Below, in pieces: positions 18,798 to 27,774 of a stretch of DNA of 64,000 nt (within the stretch, counting starts at the first letter, position 1; the number at the start of each line of letters is the position of its first letter). Made by a program: the position numbers and the translations under genes. The stretch lies in contig NZ_CP080998.1 of the NCBI RefSeq assembly GCF_019645835.1, positions 3,782,001 to 3,846,000 of the forward strand, read 5' to 3'. The notes beneath the pieces are model-generated. The model had not been told where the DNA came from, did not search any database, and worked only from the letters and a program-made list of their open reading frames with translations. Source of the stretch: Mycolicibacterium holsaticum DSM 44478 = JCM 12374. Its GTDB lineage: Bacteria > Actinomycetota > Actinomycetes > Mycobacteriales > Mycobacteriaceae.

Positions 18798-19961
18798 ATG
18801 CCACCGGTTTCCGCCGCCGACGCCATCACCAGCGACTTCGTCGCCAAACTCGCCGACCGCGCCGGGGAGGCCGAGCGGCTGCGGCGGCTGCCCGCGCAGA
18901 CGGTCAGCGAGTTCACCTCGTCGGGATTCACCGAGTTGCTGGTGCCCGCGCGCTTCGGCGGCGAACAAGCGGCGTTTCCGTCGATCCTGGACCCGGTCCG
19001 GCGGATGGCGCACGGATGCGCCTCGAGCGCGTGGACGATCGGCTTCTACGCCCTGCACAACTGGATGCTGGCGCTGTTCGACGAGCGCGCGCAACAGGAG
19101 GCCTTCGCGACGCGCCCGTTCCTGGCGCCCGCTCCCCTGGCCCCCACCGGACGCGGCGTGCCCGCGCCAGGGGGCGTGCGCCTGACCGGCCGATGGTCGT
19201 GGGCGACAGGCGTGATGGACGGCAACTGGATCATCGTCGGCGCACTGTGCGGACCCGACGACGCGATCTATCCCGCGCTGGCGCTGCTGCCCATCGATGC
19301 GGTGACCATCGAGGACGTCTGGCACACCGACGGCATGCGCGCCACCGGCTCCAATGACGTTCTGATCGCCGACGCGTTCGTGCCCGAGCACCGCCTCGTG
19401 CGGGTGGTCGACATCTACACCGGCACCGCACCCGGCGCCGCCCTGCACGACGCCGACACCTACCGGTGGCCCATGGTGCCCGCGCTGGCCCTGCTGGCGG
19501 CGATGCCCGCACTGGGCAGCGCCGAACGTGCCGCCGAGATCTACGCCGCGCGGCTGTCGGAACGCGTGTTGGCCTACGAGGGCCTGGTGCAGAAGGACAA
19601 GCCGATCGCGCAGGCCCGCCTCGCCGAGGCCGAGGTGCGGTTGCGCGCACTGCGCGCGCTGCTGGCCGACACGGTCGGCGAGATCCAGGCCGCCGTCGCC
19701 GCCGGCGACGAGATCGCGCGACCGAAGCGGGCAGCGGCGCGCCTGGCCGCCGCGCACATCGTGGCCGAATCGCGGGCGGTGGTCGGCCTGCTCCTGGAGG
19801 CGTCGGGCGCCAGCGCCCACTTCGTCGACAACCCGCTGCAGCGCATCCGTCGCGACGTCGACGTGATCGCTGGACACGTGGTGTTCGACTATGACACCAG
19901 CCGCGAACTCGCCGGGGCCCTCAGACTTGGTATGAAAGTGTCACGCACCGCAATGGTCTAA
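18798..19961 (+). CDS. Flavin-dependent monooxygenase, acyl-CoA dehydrogenase type-2 fold (HsaA/HpaB-like)
   Basis: The 387-residue protein resembles the oxygenase component of two-component flavin monooxygenases (HsaA, 4-hydroxyphenylacetate hydroxylase C2), which use reduced flavin from a partner to hydroxylate phenols. Family features seen are CASSAWTIGFYALHNWML, PAPGGVRLTGRWSWATGVMD and the C-terminal acyl-CoA-dehydrogenase-like helices. The catalytic Glu of true acyl-CoA dehydrogenases is not apparent. I use ATG 18798, because the upstream ATG at 18780 lies within the operator palindrome. It is the first gene of a catabolic operon. The substrate is unknown; an aromatic is likely from the dioxygenase-like gene downstream. 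Confidence 0.75.
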   Translation: MPPVSAADAITSDFVAKLADRAGEAERLRRLPAQTVSEFTSSGFTELLVPARFGGEQAAFPSILDPVRRMAHGCASSAWTIGFYALHNWMLALFDERAQQEAFATRPFLAPAPLAPTGRGVPAPGGVRLTGRWSWATGVMDGNWIIVGALCGPDDAIYPALALLPIDAVTIEDVWHTDGMRATGSNDVLIADAFVPEHRLVRVVDIYTGTAPGAALHDADTYRWPMVPALALLAAMPALGSAERAAEIYAARLSERVLAYEGLVQKDKPIAQARLAEAEVRLRALRALLADTVGEIQAAVAAGDEIARPKRAAARLAAAHIVAESRAVVGLLLEASGASAHFVDNPLQRIRRDVDVIAGHVVFDYDTSRELAGALRLGMKVSRTAMV

Positions 19962-19974
19962 ACGAAGGAAAGCC

Positions 19975-20364
19975 ATGTCTGATGACCTACGCGACCGGAT
20001 CACCAAACTGTTCCAGAAGAACGTCGCCAACCGGTTGACCCGACTGCTGCCCTTCCAAACCATGCTGGAGACCACCGGACGCAAGACCGGTGAGCCGCGG
20101 CGCACCCCGTTGGGCGGCAGTCGGGTCGGCGACGAGTTCTGGTTCGTCTCGGAGTTCGGCGAGAAGTCGCACTACATCCGCAACATCAAAGCCAACCCCA
20201 ACGTGCGGGTGCGGCTGAATGGCCGCTGGCACAACGGCGTTGCGCACCTGATGCCCGACGACGACCCGCATGAGCGGCTGCGGTCGCTGCCCCAGTTCAA
20301 CAGCATGGGCGTGCGCACGTTCGGCACGAACCTGCTCACCGTGCGCGTCGACCTGACCGATTGA
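19975..20364 (+). CDS. F420-dependent nitroreductase-family protein (DUF385-type)
   Basis: The 129-residue protein belongs to the deazaflavin (F420)-dependent nitroreductase family, small split-barrel enzymes abundant in mycobacteria. Signature segments are LETTGRKTGEPRRTPLGG (near residue 30) and SEFGEKSHYIRNIKANPNVRV. It starts 13 bases after the monooxygenase gene. It could reduce an unsaturated intermediate or supply reducing power. This is inferred from position only. Confidence 0.82.
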   Translation: MSDDLRDRITKLFQKNVANRLTRLLPFQTMLETTGRKTGEPRRTPLGGSRVGDEFWFVSEFGEKSHYIRNIKANPNVRVRLNGRWHNGVAHLMPDDDPHERLRSLPQFNSMGVRTFGTNLLTVRVDLTD

Positions 20365-20378
20365 CCAACGGCCAGAAG

Positions 20379-20401
20379 TAAAACTAAAGTCAGTTTTAGT
20401 T
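20379..20401. promoter_or_regulatory. Overlapping palindromes upstream of the dioxygenase-like gene
   Basis: TAAAACT (20379-20385) pairs with AGTTTTA (20392-20398), and AACTAAA (20382-20388) pairs with TTTAGTT (20395-20401). This AT-rich dyad in GC-rich DNA lies about 30 bases before the start at 20430. It suggests an internal operator or promoter in the cluster. Confidence 0.5.
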
Positions 20402-20429
20402 CTATTCGGTCCACGTCGAGGGAGTCGCC

Positions 20430-21542
20430 ATGGAATCATTCGTCCACCTGCGCAAAGGCCGAACACCGCGGCGGTTGCACGCCGACCTGGACGGGCTGAA
20501 GGACGACGAGCTCGGCCGTGGCGGGTTCACCGGCCGCACGGCGAACATGTATCGCCGCAACGATCCCACCGCCTACCGCAGCAACGGGCCGCTGCGACCC
20601 CTCGACGTGCTGTCCAGCGAGCTCAAACCCAGCGACGCCACCGACGCGGCGGGCGGGCCGCTGCTGTTGTTCTCCAACCCCGACTGCCGGGTCTCGCTGA
20701 GCCGGCGCGCCGAGGCCATGCCGTTCTACACCCGCCACGTCGACGGCGATCTGCTGTGCTTCGTGCACGCCGGAAGCGGGCTGCTGGAGACCGAGTTCGG
20801 GCCGCTGGCCTATCGCAGCGGCGACTGGGTGTATCTGCCCAAGGCGTGCACATGGCGGCACGTCCCCGACGCCGAGACCACCATGCTGATGGTGGAGGCC
20901 ACCGACGAATTCCGCGTCCCGCCACCGGGTCAGCTCGGACGTCACTTTCCGTTCGACCCATCCCAGGCCACTCTCCCCGAGCCCGCGCCGATGGACGACG
21001 GGGCCGGCCCGACGGTCGACGGCCAGTACGAGGTTCGGCTGATCCACCCGTCAGTTCCCGGCGGCCCGACATCGCTTTTCTACCAACATCATCCGATCGA
21101 CGTCGAAGGGTGGCGCGGTGACAACTTCGCGTTCACCTTCAACATCGAGGACTACAACGTGGTCACCTCCGACAGCGTGCACCTGCCGCCGACCGTGCAT
21201 CTGTTCATGGAGGCCACCGGTGTCTACGTGATGAACTTCCTGCCCAAACCGGCCGAGAGCGTGCCAGGCACCGAACGCACGCCGTGGTATCACCGCAACG
21301 TCGACTACGACGAGATCGCGTTCTTCCACGGCGGGTCGCTGTACGGTACCCCGATGCCGCCGGGGCTGATTTCGCATGCGCCACAAGGTGTTCACCACGG
21401 CGCGCCAGAGAAGGCCCGCGAACGCGCGCGGCGCAAGTTCGACGACTACGACAGGGTGGACTGGTCGGTGATCGCCGTGGATACCAGGCGCCGGCTGGTC
21501 CCGTCGGCCGAAGTTCTCGCCAACGACCTCGGGCAGCACTGA
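20430..21542 (+). CDS. Homogentisate 1,2-dioxygenase-like cupin enzyme
   Basis: The 370-residue protein has the bicupin fold of homogentisate dioxygenase, a non-haem iron enzyme that cleaves the aromatic ring. The three iron ligands of the family can be placed: His288 in WYHRN, Glu295 in DYDEI and His323 in VHHGAPEKA. The N-terminal cupin has CFVHAGSGLLETEFG and the ring GDWVYLPKACTWRHVP. It is shorter than typical HmgA (about 430-445 residues), so the substrate may be a homogentisate analogue. A GAGGGAG ribosome binding site precedes ATG. It lies between the F420-type reductase and the hydrolase. Confidence 0.75.
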   Translation: MESFVHLRKGRTPRRLHADLDGLKDDELGRGGFTGRTANMYRRNDPTAYRSNGPLRPLDVLSSELKPSDATDAAGGPLLLFSNPDCRVSLSRRAEAMPFYTRHVDGDLLCFVHAGSGLLETEFGPLAYRSGDWVYLPKACTWRHVPDAETTMLMVEATDEFRVPPPGQLGRHFPFDPSQATLPEPAPMDDGAGPTVDGQYEVRLIHPSVPGGPTSLFYQHHPIDVEGWRGDNFAFTFNIEDYNVVTSDSVHLPPTVHLFMEATGVYVMNFLPKPAESVPGTERTPWYHRNVDYDEIAFFHGGSLYGTPMPPGLISHAPQGVHHGAPEKARERARRKFDDYDRVDWSVIAVDTRRRLVPSAEVLANDLGQH

Positions 21543-21573
21543 TGAGCGCTTGCGCGAAGAAGCGAGGGCACTG

Positions 21574-22755
21574 ATGACGACCGCCGTGAAGCACGAGTAT
21601 GACCGCATCCCCTATCTCGTTGCCTACCAGAACACTTCGGGTGTACGTGACGTCTACGGTGGTGTGGCGGAGCTGGTGGTGCTGGAAAGCCACCTGCTGC
21701 GACCCAAGGACAAGCCTTCCGACACCGTGCTGGTGTTCATGCACCCGATCGGCGGCGGCGCGTACCTGCCGATGATGAACGCGTTGGCTCGCGCCGGTCA
21801 CCACGTCATCTACTGCAACAGCCGGTTCCGCGGCACCGACTCGGCGCTGCTGATGGAAAAGGTCATCGAGGACCTCGGCGAGTGCATCAAGGATGCCAAG
21901 AACCGGCTGGGCTACGAGAAGGTGGTGCTGGCCGGCTGGAGCGGCGGCGGTTCGCTGTCGGTTTTCTACCAGCAGCAGGCCCAGCACCCCACGGTGACGG
22001 CCAGCCCGTCAGGTGACGGTCCTGACCTGACGAAGCTCGGCCTGATCCCCGCCGACGGGCTGATGCTGCTGGCCGCCCATATCAGCCGCCACGGCACCAT
22101 GACCGAGTGGCTCGACGCGTCGATCCTCGACGAGTCCGATCCATCCAAGCGCGATCCAGAACTGGACCTGTACAACCCGGACAACCCGAACCAACCGCCC
22201 TACACCGAGGAGTTCCTGGCCCGCTACCGGCAGGCGCAGATCGACCGCAACCGTCGAATCACCAAGTGGGTCAAAGAAAAACTCGCCGAGCTCAAGGCGG
22301 CCGGGCGGCCCGATGACGAGTTCGCGTTCGTCGTGCACGGCACCATGGCAGACCCGCGCTGGCTGGACCCGGCCGTCGACCCCAACGAACGCAAACCCGG
22401 AACCTGCTACCTGGGTGACCCGCAGGTGGTGAACAACTCCCCCGTCGGCCTGGCCCGGTTCTGCACCCTGCGCAGCTGGCTGTCGCAGTGGAGCTACGAC
22501 GACGCCAACGGCGACGCCGTGCAGTGCGGGCCCGACGTCGCGGTGCCGACGCTGGTCATCGGCAACCTCGCCGACGACGCCTGCACACCGAGCCACACCC
22601 ACAGGCTCTACGAGGCGATCGGGCATCATGACAAGGAGATGCACGAGATCCCGGGCGCGAACCACTACTACGCCGGCGCCGACCAGCGCGACAAGCTGCG
22701 CGAGGCGGTCGGCGTCGTGACCGACTGGCTGCACAGGCACGGCTTCTCGCTATGA
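21574..22755 (+). CDS. Alpha/beta hydrolase
   Basis: The 393-residue protein has the alpha/beta hydrolase oxyanion segment FMHPIGGGAYLP and the nucleophile elbow AGWSGGGSL (Ser in GWSGG, near residue 125), with a distal GANHYYAG His near the C-terminus. This is consistent with an esterase or a C-C bond hydrolase acting on a ring-cleavage product. The exact reaction is not visible. ATG 21574 is chosen; a short dispersed sequence (21541-21559) separates it from the dioxygenase-like gene. Its stop overlaps the next start (ATGA). Confidence 0.78.
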   Translation: MTTAVKHEYDRIPYLVAYQNTSGVRDVYGGVAELVVLESHLLRPKDKPSDTVLVFMHPIGGGAYLPMMNALARAGHHVIYCNSRFRGTDSALLMEKVIEDLGECIKDAKNRLGYEKVVLAGWSGGGSLSVFYQQQAQHPTVTASPSGDGPDLTKLGLIPADGLMLLAAHISRHGTMTEWLDASILDESDPSKRDPELDLYNPDNPNQPPYTEEFLARYRQAQIDRNRRITKWVKEKLAELKAAGRPDDEFAFVVHGTMADPRWLDPAVDPNERKPGTCYLGDPQVVNNSPVGLARFCTLRSWLSQWSYDDANGDAVQCGPDVAVPTLVIGNLADDACTPSHTHRLYEAIGHHDKEMHEIPGANHYYAGADQRDKLREAVGVVTDWLHRHGFSL

Positions 22756-23957
22756 GCGTGACTGGTCCGCTGTACGGCATCCGCGTCATCGAGGTCGGCA
22801 CGCTGATCTCCGGGCCGTTCGCCGGGCGCCTGCTCGGCGACATGGGCGCCGAGGTGGTCAAAATCGAACCGCCGGGCGCGCCGGACCCACTGCGCACCTG
22901 GGGACAGGCCGAGCTCGACGGGCACCACTTCTTCTGGACGGTGCACGCGCGCAACAAGAAAGCGGTGACGCTGAACCTGCGGGTGCCGGCCGGCCGGGCG
23001 CTGTTTCTCGACCTGGTCGAGCGCTCCGACGTCATCGTGGAGAATTTCCGGCCCGGCACGCTGGAGAAGTGGGACCTCGGCTACGACGTCCTGCGCGAAC
23101 GTAACCGCGGCATCATCCTGGTCCGCGTCTCCGGCTACGGGCAGACCGGTCCCGAAGCCCACAAGGCCGGCTACGCCTCGGTGGCCGAGGCGGCCAGCGG
23201 CCTGCGGCACATGAACGGCTTTCCCGGCGGTCCGCCGCCGCGGCTGGCGCTCTCGCTCGGTGACAGCCTGGCGGGCATGTTCGCCGCGCAGGGCGCGCTG
23301 GCCGCGCTGTACCGCCGCTCGGTCACCGGCGAAGGCCAGGTCGTCGATGCCGCGCTGACCGAGGCGTGTCTGGCCGTTCAGGAATCCACCATCCCCGACT
23401 ACGACGTCGGCGGCGTGGTGCGTGGCCCGTCGGGGACCCGGCTGGAGGGCATCGCGCCGTCGAACATCTACCGCAGCGCCGACGGCAGCTGGGTCGTGAT
23501 TGCCGCGAACCAGGACACCGTGTTCCGCCGGCTGTGCGCGGCGATGGGCCGTCCCGAACTGGCCACCGACGACCGGTTCGCCGACCACGGGGCCCGCGGC
23601 CGCAACCAGGACGAGCTGGACAAGATCATCGGCGACTGGGCGGCGGACAGAGCACCCCAGGACATCATCGAAACCCTCAGCGCGGCAGGGGTGATCGCCG
23701 GACCCATCAACACCGTCGCCGAGGTTGTCGAGGACCCGCAGCTGCGGGCGCGCGGAATGCTGGTCGAGCACTGGGACGAACGGGTCGAGCGTTCCGTGCT
23801 GGGGCCCGGCGTGGTGCCGGTGCTGTCGCAGACCCCGGGCACCGTGCGCAGCGCCGGCCCGGCCGCCCCCGGTCAGCACAACGACGAGATCTACCGCGGC
23901 CTGCTGGGTAAGTCCGCCGACGAACTCGACGCGCTGCGGTCGGAAGGAGTGCTGTGA
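22752..23957 (+). CDS. CaiB/BaiF-family (class III) CoA-transferase
   Basis: Class III CoA-transferases move CoA between acids through an aspartyl-CoA intermediate. The 401-residue protein shows the family start GIRVIEVGTLISGPFAGRLLGDMGAEVVKIEPP, PGTLEKWDLGYDVL and the conserved catalytic-region Asp in LSLGDSLAGMFAAQGALAAL. It overlaps the hydrolase gene by four bases and the lyase gene by four bases, so it is tightly co-translated. It probably activates an organic acid released earlier in the pathway. Confidence 0.88.
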   Translation: MSVTGPLYGIRVIEVGTLISGPFAGRLLGDMGAEVVKIEPPGAPDPLRTWGQAELDGHHFFWTVHARNKKAVTLNLRVPAGRALFLDLVERSDVIVENFRPGTLEKWDLGYDVLRERNRGIILVRVSGYGQTGPEAHKAGYASVAEAASGLRHMNGFPGGPPPRLALSLGDSLAGMFAAQGALAALYRRSVTGEGQVVDAALTEACLAVQESTIPDYDVGGVVRGPSGTRLEGIAPSNIYRSADGSWVVIAANQDTVFRRLCAAMGRPELATDDRFADHGARGRNQDELDKIIGDWAADRAPQDIIETLSAAGVIAGPINTVAEVVEDPQLRARGMLVEHWDERVERSVLGPGVVPVLSQTPGTVRSAGPAAPGQHNDEIYRGLLGKSADELDALRSEGVL

Positions 23958-24859
23958 GCAAGCTACCTGCACATGTCGACATCCGCGACGTCTCACTGCG
24001 CGACGGCCTGCAAATCGAAGCACCGATTCCGTTGGCGGCCAAGCTCGAACTGCTGGCCGCCGTGGCAGCGACCGGTGTCCGGGAAATGGAGGCCACGGCG
24101 TTCGTGTCGCCGACCAAAGTCCCCGCGCTGGCGGATGCGGCCGAACTCGCCGCGGAGTTGCACAACTTCCCCGGCATCGAGTTCTCCGCCCTGGTCGCCA
24201 GCCCCAACGGCGCCAAGCGGGCGATCGCGGCCGGGCTGTCGTCCATCGAATACGTGGTGTCAGCTGCCGACGGGCACAGCCGCGCCAACGTCGGACGCAG
24301 TACGGCCGAGGCCACCGCGCAGATTTCGGAGATCGTCGCGATCGCCCACGACAGCGCGGTGTCCGTCGAGGTCATCATCGCCACCGCGTGGGACTGCCCG
24401 TTCGACGGTCCGACCCCGCCGCAGCGCGTCGTCGACATCGTCAGCGCGGCCGGCGAAGCCGGGGTGGATCGGCTTGCGATCGCCGACACCATCGGCACCA
24501 CCACCCCGCGGCGGGTCAGCGAGCTCATCGACCGGATCCGCCCCCTGGTCGGTGACCGCCCCCTCGGCGCGCACTTCCACAACACCCGCGGCGCCGGGCT
24601 GGCCAGCGCGTACGCCGCCGTCAGCGCCGGGGTGAGCAGGCTCGACGCGTCCTCCGGCGGGCTCGGCGGCTGCCCCTTCGCCCCTGGCGCGAGCGGGAAC
24701 ATCGCCACCGAGGATCTGGTGTACCTGTTGCGCGACAGCGGGATCCACGTCGACATCGACCTGCCGGCCGCGATCGCCGCCGCGGGTGTGGCGCAGCGCG
24801 TCGTCGGCCATGAGCTGCCCAGCTCCCTGCTGCGCGCCGGCGACCGGATACTGGGCTGA
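23954..24859 (+). CDS. Hydroxymethylglutaryl-CoA lyase-family protein
   Basis: The 301-residue TIM-barrel protein belongs to the HMG-CoA lyase/DRE-TIM group: DVSLRDGLQIE near the start, KVPALADAAEL, the metal-binding HFHNTRGAGLASAY and the C-terminal Cys in GGLGGCPFAPGASGN. These enzymes split branched 3-hydroxyacyl-CoA into acetyl-CoA and a keto acid. It starts at GTG within the CoA-transferase stop. The context suggests a late step that splits a CoA ester. The true substrate may differ from HMG-CoA. Confidence 0.88.
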   Translation: MSKLPAHVDIRDVSLRDGLQIEAPIPLAAKLELLAAVAATGVREMEATAFVSPTKVPALADAAELAAELHNFPGIEFSALVASPNGAKRAIAAGLSSIEYVVSAADGHSRANVGRSTAEATAQISEIVAIAHDSAVSVEVIIATAWDCPFDGPTPPQRVVDIVSAAGEAGVDRLAIADTIGTTTPRRVSELIDRIRPLVGDRPLGAHFHNTRGAGLASAYAAVSAGVSRLDASSGGLGGCPFAPGASGNIATEDLVYLLRDSGIHVDIDLPAAIAAAGVAQRVVGHELPSSLLRAGDRILG

Positions 24860-24866
24860 GGCCGAC

Positions 24867-25487
24867 GTGCCCACGGGACCGTCTGCCACGCTCAGCGCCA
24901 AGGGCCGCCAGACGCGCGAGGCCATCGAGCTGGCGGCCCGGAAGTTGTTCGCCGAACGCGGGTTTCACGGCACGACGCTGAGCGATATCACGTCGGCGGC
25001 AGGCAAGTCACCGGCGGTGTTCTACCGCTACTTCACCGACAAGGAAGACCTGTTGGCCACGCTGGCCGAGTCTTTCCTGCATGACGTGGTGGCCCCGTCG
25101 GGGTCCACCCTGGCGCTGCCCGAATCACCGGATGACGACGCGTTCTTCCGCTCCGTGGTGACCGGCTACTGGAACATGTTCAAGCAGAACATCGGCATCA
25201 TGATCGCGGTGGCCCAGCTGGCCGCCACCCAGCCGCGGTTCGCCGTCGTGCAGAACGAGTTTCGCCGGCTCGGGATGGACATCGTCGCCGCCTCCGTGCG
25301 GCGCGCCCAAACGCAGGGCTACGGCGAGGACCTCAACCCCGAACACACCGCCGCGGCCATCGCGCTGCTGTTCGAGAACTTCACCACCGTCTTCGTCGGC
25401 ACATCGGGTCTGGACCTCGAGATCGGCGACGAGGACGCGATCGCCACCCTGTCGAAGATCTGGAAGAAGACGCTGTATGGCACCTAG
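24867..25487 (+). CDS. TetR-family transcriptional regulator
   Basis: The 206-residue protein has an N-terminal helix-turn-helix (REAIELAARKLFAERGFHGT, then TLSDITSAAGKSPAVFYRYF, about residues 14-55) and an all-helical ligand domain. GTG 24867 gives the natural N-terminus; the longer frame overlaps the lyase gene. It lies inside the operon between the lyase and acyl-CoA dehydrogenase genes. It may bind a CoA ester and control both halves. Confidence 0.88.
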   Translation: MPTGPSATLSAKGRQTREAIELAARKLFAERGFHGTTLSDITSAAGKSPAVFYRYFTDKEDLLATLAESFLHDVVAPSGSTLALPESPDDDAFFRSVVTGYWNMFKQNIGIMIAVAQLAATQPRFAVVQNEFRRLGMDIVAASVRRAQTQGYGEDLNPEHTAAAIALLFENFTTVFVGTSGLDLEIGDEDAIATLSKIWKKTLYGT

Positions 25488-25567
25488 CTCAAGGCTGCCC
25501 AGCGCGCGGTCCGCGGGTAGACCCGTGAACAACCGCGCGCTCGACGAGATACCGGAAAGGAATCATC

Positions 25568-26806
25568 GTGGATTTCACCCTCCCCCACCACCTTCAGACG
25601 CTGCTCGACGAGATGGATGCGTTCATCGAGGCCGAGATCAAGCCGCTGGAACGCGAGCACATCCAGTACTTCGACCATCGCCGCGAGCACGCGCGCACCG
25701 ACTGGGACAACGGCGGCATCCCCAGGCGCGAGTGGGAGGACCTGCTTTCTGAGATGCGGCGCCGCGCCGACAAGGCCGGCTGGTTGCGCTACGGCCTGCC
25801 CTCGCAGTTCGGCGGCCGCGACGGCACCAATCTGGACATGGCGGTGATCCGGGAACATCTGGCGCACAAGGGGCTTGGGCTGCACAACGACCTACAGGAC
25901 GAGTCGTCGATCGTCGGCAACTTCCCGCAGGTCATCATGATGGATCGGTTCGGCACCGAGGACCAGAAGAGGGACTGGACCGACGCATTGATCACCGGTG
26001 AGCGGTCGATGGCGTTCGGGCTCACCGAGCCGAACCACGGCTCGGACGCCACCTGGATGGAAACCCGCGCGGTGCGCGACGGTGACAGCTGGATCATCAA
26101 CGGCGCCAAGCGGTTCAACACCGGTGTCCATCGCGCCACCCACGACCTGGTGTTCGCCCGCACCTCGGGTGAAGACGGTCAGGGGCGCGGCATCACGGCG
26201 TTCCTCGTCCCGACCGACACACCGGGCTTCACCGTGCCGTACTACTGGTGGACGTTCAACATGCCGACCGACCACGGCGAGGTCGAGCTCAAGGATGTCC
26301 GCGTGCCCGGCGACGCCGTACTCGGCGAGGTGGACCGGGGACTGGAAGTCGGTCAGACGTTCTTGCACGAGAACAGGATTCGGCAGGCCGCCAGCAGCCT
26401 GGGCGCCGCCCAGTACTGCATCGACCGGGCGGTGGCCTACGCCAGCGAGCGCAAGGTCTTCGGCAAACCGCTTTCGGTGAACCAGGCGGTGCAGTGGCCG
26501 CTGGTCGAGCTGCAGACCGAGGCGCAGATGGTGCGGCTGCTGGTCCGCTACGCCGCCACCGAGTTGGACCGCAACCACCACATGGAGGTGTCCGACAAGG
26601 TGTCGATGGCCAACTACCGCGCCAACCGGCTGGTGTGCGAGGCCGCCGACCGTGCGATGCAGGTGTTCGGCGGCGTCGGTTACAGCAGGCACGAGCCGTT
26701 CGAACACATCTACCGGCATCATCGCCGCTACCGCATCACCGAGGGCGCCGAGGAGATCCAGATCCGCCGGGTTGCCCAGCGGCTGTTCGGATTCGGTAAG
26801 CGTTGA
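25568..26806 (+). CDS. Acyl-CoA dehydrogenase of the ACAD10/11-LvaC type
   Basis: The 412-residue protein is an acyl-CoA dehydrogenase with FGLTEPNHGSDATWMETRAV (FAD site), WIINGAKRFNTG and a C-terminal YRITEGAEEIQIRRVAQRLFG carrying the active-site Glu. The long N-terminal helical region and the pairing with an APH-like kinase and a DUF6285-like protein match the LvaC-LvaA-LvaB set of Pseudomonas levulinate degradation and eukaryotic ACAD10/11. There, a phosphorylated 4-hydroxyacyl-CoA is dehydrated and rearranged rather than simply oxidised. Assignment to this reaction is by context. GTG start is preceded by GGAAAGG. Confidence 0.8.
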   Translation: MDFTLPHHLQTLLDEMDAFIEAEIKPLEREHIQYFDHRREHARTDWDNGGIPRREWEDLLSEMRRRADKAGWLRYGLPSQFGGRDGTNLDMAVIREHLAHKGLGLHNDLQDESSIVGNFPQVIMMDRFGTEDQKRDWTDALITGERSMAFGLTEPNHGSDATWMETRAVRDGDSWIINGAKRFNTGVHRATHDLVFARTSGEDGQGRGITAFLVPTDTPGFTVPYYWWTFNMPTDHGEVELKDVRVPGDAVLGEVDRGLEVGQTFLHENRIRQAASSLGAAQYCIDRAVAYASERKVFGKPLSVNQAVQWPLVELQTEAQMVRLLVRYAATELDRNHHMEVSDKVSMANYRANRLVCEAADRAMQVFGGVGYSRHEPFEHIYRHHRRYRITEGAEEIQIRRVAQRLFGFGKR

Positions 26807-27774
26807 GCGCGAAGCTGGCCGGCGCACTGGCCGAGGTGCTCGCGCCGGTGCTCGGCACCGGCGTCGTCGTCGAGAACCTGCACCCGCTGACCGGCGGAGC
26901 CAGCCGCACGACATGGGCGTTCGACGCGGTCACCGACCGCCGCCGGGCCCTGATCCTGCGCACCGGACCACCCGATGACGTGCACGCCAGCATGGAGTTG
27001 GAAGCCGCTGTTCAACAGCGGGCCGCGGCCGCGGGAGCGCCGGTGCCGCACATTCTGGCCGCCGACAACTCCGCTGCGGGGCTGGGCAATCCCTACCTGA
27101 TCTGCGACGCCATCGGCGGCGAGACGATCGTGCGCAGGATCTACCGCACTCTGGACGACGCCGGACGCGAGCGGCTGCTGAACCAGTGCGCCCACGCACT
27201 GGCCGCGATCCACCGCGCCGACTACCAGGACATCGGCGTGCCGCCGTCGGACCAACTCTCCGAGTGGCGCGACCGCCTCGACGAGATGGGCGACACCACA
27301 GCGACATTCGAGTGGGCGTTTCGATGGCTGGAGCGCAACCGGCCCGCACCGACGCCACAGGTGTTGGTGCACGGTGACTTCCGGATGGGCAACCTGATCG
27401 TCGACGACGACGGGCTGGCCGCGGTGCTGGACTGGGAACTCGTGCACGTCGGCGAGATTTACGAGGACCTGGCCTGGTTCTGCATCCGGGCGTGGCGCTT
27501 CGGCGCCCCCGAGGAACGCGGCGCCGGCGGCCTGGGCAGTGTGGAGAGCCTGCTGTGCGCCTACGAGTCGGCAGCGGGGGTGACGCTGGACCGGGACACG
27601 TTCCGGTGGTGGCTGACCGTGGCCACCCTGCGCTGGGGCGTCATCTGCCGCTACCAGGCCGAACGCCACCTGTCGGGGATGACGGAGTCGGTGGAGCTCG
27701 CCGCGATCGGACGTCGGGTCAGCGAAACCGAATGGGATGTCCTCGATCTGCTGGAAGGCGGTGGCCCGCGATGA
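26803..27774 (+). CDS. APH-like kinase (LvaA/ACAD10-11 kinase type)
   Basis: The 323-residue protein has the aminoglycoside-phosphotransferase/kinase fold. The catalytic loop is HGDFRMGN (Asp192, Asn197) and the metal-binding Asp is in AVLDWE (Asp210). Such kinases next to acyl-CoA dehydrogenases phosphorylate the hydroxyl of 4-hydroxyacyl-CoA; they are not antibiotic resistance enzymes. TTG 26803 overlaps the dehydrogenase stop (TTGA), and its own stop overlaps the next start (ATGA), so all three proteins are made in a coupled way. Confidence 0.8.
   Translation: MSAKLAGALAEVLAPVLGTGVVVENLHPLTGGASRTTWAFDAVTDRRRALILRTGPPDDVHASMELEAAVQQRAAAAGAPVPHILAADNSAAGLGNPYLICDAIGGETIVRRIYRTLDDAGRERLLNQCAHALAAIHRADYQDIGVPPSDQLSEWRDRLDEMGDTTATFEWAFRWLERNRPAPTPQVLVHGDFRMGNLIVDDDGLAAVLDWELVHVGEIYEDLAWFCIRAWRFGAPEERGAGGLGSVESLLCAYESAAGVTLDRDTFRWWLTVATLRWGVICRYQAERHLSGMTESVELAAIGRRVSETEWDVLDLLEGGGPR

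Noticed and set aside
26803..27774. Aminoglycoside resistance gene
   Set aside because: The APH fold is coupled to an acyl-CoA dehydrogenase and a DUF6285-like gene, the context of CoA-ester kinases rather than resistance.
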